Translations under genes and position numbers: made by a program
In this document: positions 58,520 to 64,000 of the stretch, in pieces
How the letters are laid out: each line of letters begins with the position of its first letter
Position numbering within the stretch: the stretch's first letter is position 1
Assembly: GCA_008828725.1 (NCBI GenBank)
Contig: MEHQ01002737.1
Coordinates: 248,001-312,000, forward strand
DNA from: Saccharina japonica
Lineage: Eukaryota; Sar; Phaeophyceae; Laminariales; Laminariaceae
Direction: 5' to 3'
DNA: 64,000 nucleotides
Notes under the pieces: model-generated
What the model was told of the DNA's origin: nothing
Databases searched by the model: none
Seen by the model: only the letters and a program-made list of their open reading frames with translations

Positions 58520-59083
58520 TACACGGCAAGACCCGCGAGCCTCTCCCACGGGTCTCGCCATGGGTCTTGCCGCGAGCCTTGCCGTGGACTTTGCCGCGGG
58601 TCTTGCCGTGGGATGCCATGACAAGTGTCGCGGCAATATCCGTGGACACAACCGTGGCACGCGCCGCGGGCAATACCATGGCCGATGGTATTACATGGCT
58701 GTTGCCGTGGCATCTGCTTTGGGCATGCCACTAAAAAGTCAAATAATGCGTATCGGTTTATCCGTGCATAAATGGCGGCAAGTACGTAGGTACGCGTCAC
58801 AGAGTGTTCTCACAGCGTGTTCTATTTAGGGCGTGATTTTCAGGCTGATCATACGAGTATGGCATCTGCGGCAGTCTGCGGTGTCAAGTTAGTTTGCTAC
58901 GTGCAGGTTTGGACAGACGTATATACACGCCTGCTTATCTCTGCATTGCCAGAGTACTGCGTTGTTTCATGCAGGTTCCAGGTGCAGGGACGTAACCACC
59001 TGCGATAAAATCGTTTCGTCAAGCGGCTCAATCGCTCCGTCCGCCATCAGGCGGGGCCGTAGCTTTCAGCTCACACATACTTA

Positions 59084-59703
59084 GGGTCGATCTTAACGAG
59101 AAAAGTATTTTTCTGGTTTTCTCGGAAATTTCGGTATTTTCTAAAATGGGTTCTTAACAAGTACGAGCTTCAGTTGCCTCGCTAATAATCGTCCACCAGG
59201 CACAAAACCGTCACTACAGCAGCAGCGCTCTCGGTAACCATCCGTGTGGTGGTCCCACAACGGTCGGCCTGGCTCGTAGGCAGGTATCGGTGCCTCGGAG
59301 AGTGGAATCCACCACCAACTCGTCGCGCTACGACGCCCAACGCTACAAAGGCTTGAGCTACAGCCCTCCGCGAGCTCGGTCGGTCGGGCACCTCGGTGCG
59401 GTCACTGTGTCAACTCGATTGTGAGAGCTCAAAAAGCTTTTGCGCCTTCTGCGCTCGGCTATGGCCTGTGGAGGACCTCGGGGACAACCCTGACCAGCCC
59501 TGTGTGTTCGTGAGGGGTGGCACGGCTGGCACGGTGGGGCTGCCCGATCGTACCCATAAAAACCAGAAATTTACGGGATTACCAGAAAAACTTGGAGGCC
59601 TCTTTTTTCGGGGATGAAGTTTTTCTGGTGAAACCAGAAAAAACCAGAAAAAACCAGAAATTTCTGGAAAAACCCGAAATTCACTCCTCGTTAAGATCGA
59701 CCC
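59084..59703. mobile_element. TTA-flanked DNA transposon, non-autonomous
   Basis: Perfect 17-bp terminal inverted repeats GGGTCGATCTTAACGAG lie at 59084-59100 and, complemented, at 59687-59703. TTA is duplicated at both flanks (59081-59083, 59704-59706). A 3-bp TTA/TAA duplication is the hallmark of PIF/Harbinger-type elements. The interior has ACCAGAAA repeats near the right end and no transposase, so it would need an enzyme supplied elsewhere. Confidence 0.7.
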
Positions 59704-59860
59704 TTACTCGTAAATGCAGCTACAATCGACCGATGGACTCACCGATCGTTCACCAGGCTAGCATATGCTTGTATCTACTGTAGGCCCTCCTGTTCTGCCA
59801 TGACGCTTTGGGGCACGAGTAGATAGAGTAAAGGGCTCGGTAAAATAGGAGATGAAAACA

Positions 59861-61050
59861 TCAAAAGGGCCTGACAAGGGCTGAATGGCTGAATGGGCCT
59901 GAAAGCACCAAAAAATATTTTTTCGGGGATGAAACCATTATTTTCCCGTCATCAGAACGCCTTATCAGGTTCTGTGATAAATATTCATTTTTGGTAGAAT
60001 GTGCAACACCCGGCGATCTCACAGCACTCCTCGTATCCCCGTCCAAAGACTGGTGCTTGTAGGCTACTATCGATCGTGGTGGTTCGTTGCCCAGCTGACT
60101 CTGTAGTGGTGCTTGAGGTGGAGGGGACATTTGTGCTGGCCGCGTCCGAAAGTCGTCTGGAACCCAGATCGTTCAGGTGAGAAATTCGGAGAAATGTGCT
60201 CTTTTCTCATGATCTCATGATGCATACCTGGTACCTGGTACCTGGTACCTGGCGGTACACAGCAGAAACACCTACGAGTGTCTCGTTCCCACCGCCATTT
60301 CTTGGCTCTGGATGGACTACCGCTGTGATAGGTTTCTCCTGGCGGCGTGTGTTTGACGCAGTAAGGAGGGTCTGTTCTCACACACGTTTTCTTCTTCGGC
60401 TCAAAAACTCGTTCTGAACCATTTATCTGTTGTTTGTCCATTCTCCGAAGAGGTCCGTACACTCCCCGAAACGCGACGAGCCCTACGATGTGCACATGAC
60501 ATGCGCATGGACATGTCCCCCCCTCAGGAAAACAGCGCAGGAACTGAGTGGATACTCCCCTAGGTGTATTGCCATGAGCACTCCTGGGCTCCTGGTCGGC
60601 GATCTTGCCGACTTCAGGCTCAAACATGGCTCGTATATGAAAAATAACAACAGCAGCACGAGCAGGCACGAGTAGTAAAATAGTACGTAGTACCTGCTGT
60701 CTGGTGCAAGATCAGTTGGGCCGCATTTTTGTGCACCACTTTGTCGAGGCTGCAAGCGCCGTCAAGCCCTTTCGGCACTCAAGCTTCACCACAGCAGCAC
60801 AGTAGTACGTAGTTCCATCAAGCCAGTGCCCGAACCTGGTTTCGGTACCCTGCCGGATGCTTCGCTTCCCGTACACTCGTTTTGTCCCTTGTTCCTGTCC
60901 GTCCTTTATTTCTGCGTGTTCGATGTCTACCACGCCCGCTCTATTACATGTTACATGCTTCCAACCAGGAATCCCACCTCCTGTACCAAGGTTCAACATT
61001 TCAAGAGTGGCGCTATTTAGGTGCGTACACGATACCTGGTATACCCCCAC
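59861..61050 (-). other. Cluster of minus-strand open frames, unrecognised
   Basis: Three consecutive minus-strand frames (61050-60712, 60669-60067, 60130-59861; 112, 200 and 89 residues) have fairly protein-like composition, for example TRFGHWLDGTTYY, FEPEVGKIADQEPRSAHG and RRSDDGKIMVSSPKKYFLV. They are in different frames. No domain is recognised and no intron model was established. They may be remnants of a gene or of a mobile element. Confidence 0.2.
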
Positions 61051-62235
61051 CTTGCGGCATGGGTAGAGAGGCTGGGTGCCACAACCAGTGAAACACTAGG
61101 TCCCGCGTCGCGTCGAGTGGTGCCCGCCGCTTGATGAGCATTGCCGACAATCTCCATGGACCTGTGCTTGCGAATTTGCGTCAAAATCGAAGGTTGTTCT
61201 CTTCCAAGTGAATGCCCTCATCCCCCTCCATGCACACCCAGCGCTAGTGTGTTAAGGTGACCCCTGGCGGGGTATTCTGGGTCGGGGAAGGAAGTAGAAG
61301 CTCCACGTGATGTATACATGGTATATATTACCTTCGTAGACACAAGAAAGGGGGAGAAACATGGAGCAGAACATAGAGTGGTACGATAGAAATCGCATCA
61401 AACCGCCAAGTGCTCCACAAATAAACACGTATATTTCCTCTGTGGAACTCCCAAATACCGTCCACGTTAGCACTCTGAACACATCGCACGGTAATCGCGC
61501 ACAAGCTCTCACCCGCGGGGATCGTGCTTCACGTCTGGGAAACCCTCTGGCTATCGCAGCCCCGGAAGAAACGCATTGGTGGGTAGCCAGCGGGAGTGCA
61601 TGGAATCTGGCCATATTTCAAAGACGAGCAGGTATGCCTTATACTTCGTATATAGACATGCAGCAAAATAGATTGGGTCGAACTGCTTCTTCTACGTATG
61701 CTGTGCTTCAACAAGGAACGAGCGATTAGCCAACCACCAACAGCTTTCCCGCACCAGCAATACGCAGACCGGCCTGGCACCTGACACCACGCTGGCACCC
61801 GTATCCCGAAGGGTTGTTTCGATGATTCATCGATATTCTTACCAAGTTACGTACATCAGTTGGTTGTTGTTAGAGTTTACGGTACCATTCATGCTTTTAT
61901 CGCTCGCCCCGTTTTGTTCAGTTGTAGGTATCGCATTTACTGTATATCCTTCGAATTGCATTGTCATTGTCGTTTTCTCAGTCACGGGAAAGAGAGATTC
62001 TTCCCCACGGCCAGATACCTGTATCACAGCTTCCTGCAACCCCCTGAGTATCTCGACCACCCAATTTTTTTACGTCTACCGGCCGGGTTCCTCGCTAGTA
62101 CGGCCTACAGTTGTCTCGGATGACCAAGCCTCCGAATGGTACCGTATTATTCGAATCCTCCGATCAAACTCAAGTGAACAAAAAAAACAGTAACAAAAAA
62201 TAGGGCTGATCGATATCTAACGTCGTACTTACATG

Positions 62236-63204
62236 CGTGCTGCTGCTGTAATACCAGATATATTGGCTGATGTGCCGACAACCTCTTCGAGGTACCAAGC
62301 GGGCACGGCGAGGTTATAACTCATTAGAACGAGACTGGAGCATGGACGATCAACTTCTTTGGATGCGGCAACGGCGATTGCATCCGCACCTACTGTACAC
62401 GGATCTGCGCTTCTCCTGCGTGGGCTATCTCTGCGCACGACCTACGGAGAAGGGCGTAGCGGTGATCTCCTTCAAGGATGATCACGAGCAATGGCACTCC
62501 AACCATCACAATTTCGCGGCGTGCATGCTGAAGAATAATGAGCGGGTTAACCCTCGAGTCACGGAGTTCAAGCCCCGGAAAACACGCCCGTGCTCACTGG
62601 TGGGTAGCCAGTGGTACGGCATGTAATCTGGTCAGGTTTGCAAAGACGAGCGGATATGCCAGGCAGGTCCTCTCGGACCCGATCACGCCAAGTGCTACCA
62701 GCACGTCTTTGACGCCAAGGTACACCTCGGTGTCGAAGACGTGCTGGTAGCATTTCACGTGAACGGGGTCAGAGAGGACCTGCCTGGCATATCTGCTCGT
62801 CTTTGCAAATCTGGCCAGATTCCATGCCCTCCCACTGGCTACCCACCAGCGAGCACGGGCGTGTCTTCCGGTGTTTGCACTCCGTGACTCGAGGGTTAAT
62901 CCCCTCAATTGTTCTTGAACATGCACACCGCGAAATCGTGATGGTTTGAATGCCATTGCCCGTGATCGTCCTTGAAGGAGATAACCGCTACGCCCATCTC
63001 CACAGTTCGCGCGCAGCGATAGCACACACAGGTGAAAGGCAGATCCTTGTAGGTGCGGATGCGATCGTCGTTGTCGCATCCGTAGAAGTTTATCGTCCCT
63101 GCTCTAATACCCCCGTTCGGATGAGTAAGCGTTCACCGTGCCTGGTTCGCCGTTCAAAGAGGTTGTCGAGTACATCAGCCAATACCTGGCAACACAGCAG
63201 CACG
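62236..63204. repeat. 0.97 kb near-perfect palindrome (inverted repeat, almost no loop)
   Basis: Left arm 62236-62721 and right arm 62723-63204 are reverse complements with some divergence. Paired blocks include GGCACTCC/GGCATTC, GAGATCACC/GGTTATCTCC and ACCCTCGAGTCACGGA. The centre (62711-62735) is itself palindromic. The right arm read on the minus strand encodes a Cys/His-rich stretch (YGCDNDD, CVCYRCAR, FKDDHGQWHSNHHDFAVC). The left arm has diverged at the same places. A third 80-bp fragment occurs at 61560-61640. Confidence 0.8.
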
Positions 63205-63391
63205 CACGTAAATAGTCCAAGCGGTGTCAGATATATATCGACCAGCACGTGGATAAAAGTCCTGTGTACCTGCGGTGTTCTTAGTAGCACGGCACCATCA
63301 AACATGGTGTCTATCATATATACGTGATGGCGGCAAGCATGTGGTGGTTCTTGGAAAACTAAACTTCGCGATATATTAATGGTTTTGTCCA

Positions 63392-63448
63392 AGACGGACG
63401 GACGGACGGACGGACGGACGGACGGACAGGCAGACAGACAGACAGACT
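63392..63448 (+). repeat. (GGAC)n/(AGAC)n microsatellite
   Basis: About 9 GGAC units followed by 4-5 AGAC units. Confidence 0.9.
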
Positions 63449-64000
63449 ACCAGCATTTTGATAATACGGATGGCGCTCAGGGCACAAACTCCAGATTTCC
63501 TTGGCTAATTTCACATTCATTTGGCAATGACATCGGGTTTTCTAGAGTTTGCAGGATGACCCCAGCGTGCCAATCGAACGATAAAAAAAGCGTGCCTACC
63601 AACTCCAACAGCAACCAACTGCAATGCACAACGTACTGTAGTAATAATATCGATGAACCATACCAAACACCCTTAGGGTCACGGGGGGCGGGCGCAAGGC
63701 TCGTCCGGGTGGGTGCCAGGCCGGTCTACGTGCTTCTGGTGCGATAAAGCTGTTGGTTGTTGATTGCCTATTCACTTGCTCCTTGTTGAGGCACGGCAGT
63801 TCGACACGATATATTTTTCTGAATCTGTGTGTATACACATGCCACCTTTGGCAGTCTTGGGAGTGTATATTCCGGGTGCAGGGCTTGGCACCTGGTCATT
63901 GCTGTTGCTGCTGTTCTCTGCTGCTGCTGCTGCTGCTGCCGAATTGCTCTGCGGTGTGTGATGCTGGATGCAGGAAAGCTGCTGCTGCTGTGGTTTTACT

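Larger units (their letters stand above)
57901..58748. mobile_element. Outer inverted-repeat element (CATTATT ... AATAATG)
   Basis: The left end CATATTATTTTAATTTTTCG and the right end, complement of CTAAAAAGTCAAATAATG, are diverged terminal inverted repeats of about 25 bp. The interior is made of CACGGCA/CCGCGG-rich short repeats. A better-preserved element of the same family (58282-58519) sits inside it. Confidence 0.55.

Noticed and set aside
57330-58734. Long plus-strand frames (268 and 353 residues)
   Set aside because: They are readings of CCATGG and CACGGCA short repeats with extreme composition, and several frames on both strands are open at once.

Overview
This is nuclear DNA of an intron-rich eukaryote. 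Short coding exons (28-266 nt, most of them 50-220) with GT-AG borders are separated by introns of 0.07-2.9 kb. Interstitial TTAGGG-type telomere repeats, CAG/CTG microsatellites, very long G/C homopolymers and many small non-autonomous repeats occur throughout. Together these fit a brown alga or related photosynthetic stramenopile best. That placement is an inference from architecture; no marker gene in the window proves it. The few N bases show that this is a draft assembly.

Three multi-exon genes could be assembled by hand with reading phase preserved at every junction used. (1) ankA, minus strand, 41774 to 22934: 12 exons, 610 residues, built almost entirely of 33-residue ankyrin repeats. 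(2) ankB, minus strand, 20946 to 15994: at least 6 exons, a shorter tandem paralogue with the same 3' layout; its first exon was not found. (3) An AAA+ ATPase, plus strand, 44473 to 51236: 10 exons, 420 residues, a single ClpB-D2/torsin-like ATPase module. ankA and the ATPase gene are divergent, with 2.7 kb between their starts. A fourth, less certain gene starts at 7960 on the plus strand and encodes a PHD-type zinc finger.

Layout. 1-7.9 kb: no supported gene, CTG/CAG-rich DNA with small inverted-repeat elements. 7.9-11 kb: PHD gene. 11-16 kb: repeats, including four tandem 83-bp foldback units. 16-21 kb: ankB, its introns loaded with a retroposon-like family that ends in poly-C. 21-42 kb: ankA, containing two large tandem duplications. 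One is a 1.05 kb intron duplication; the other is a 2.86 kb segment that carries two exons. 42-44.4 kb: divergent intergenic region. 44.5-51.2 kb: AAA+ gene. 51.2-64 kb: no confident gene, but dense in structured repeats: a CCATGG-rich minisatellite that changes orientation, nested inverted-repeat elements holding telomeric repeats, a tRNA-like segment, a TTA-flanked DNA transposon and an almost loop-less 0.97 kb palindrome.

The ankyrin proteins are presumably scaffolds and the ATPase a chaperone or remodeller. Nothing in the sequence ties them into one pathway; their adjacency is the only link.
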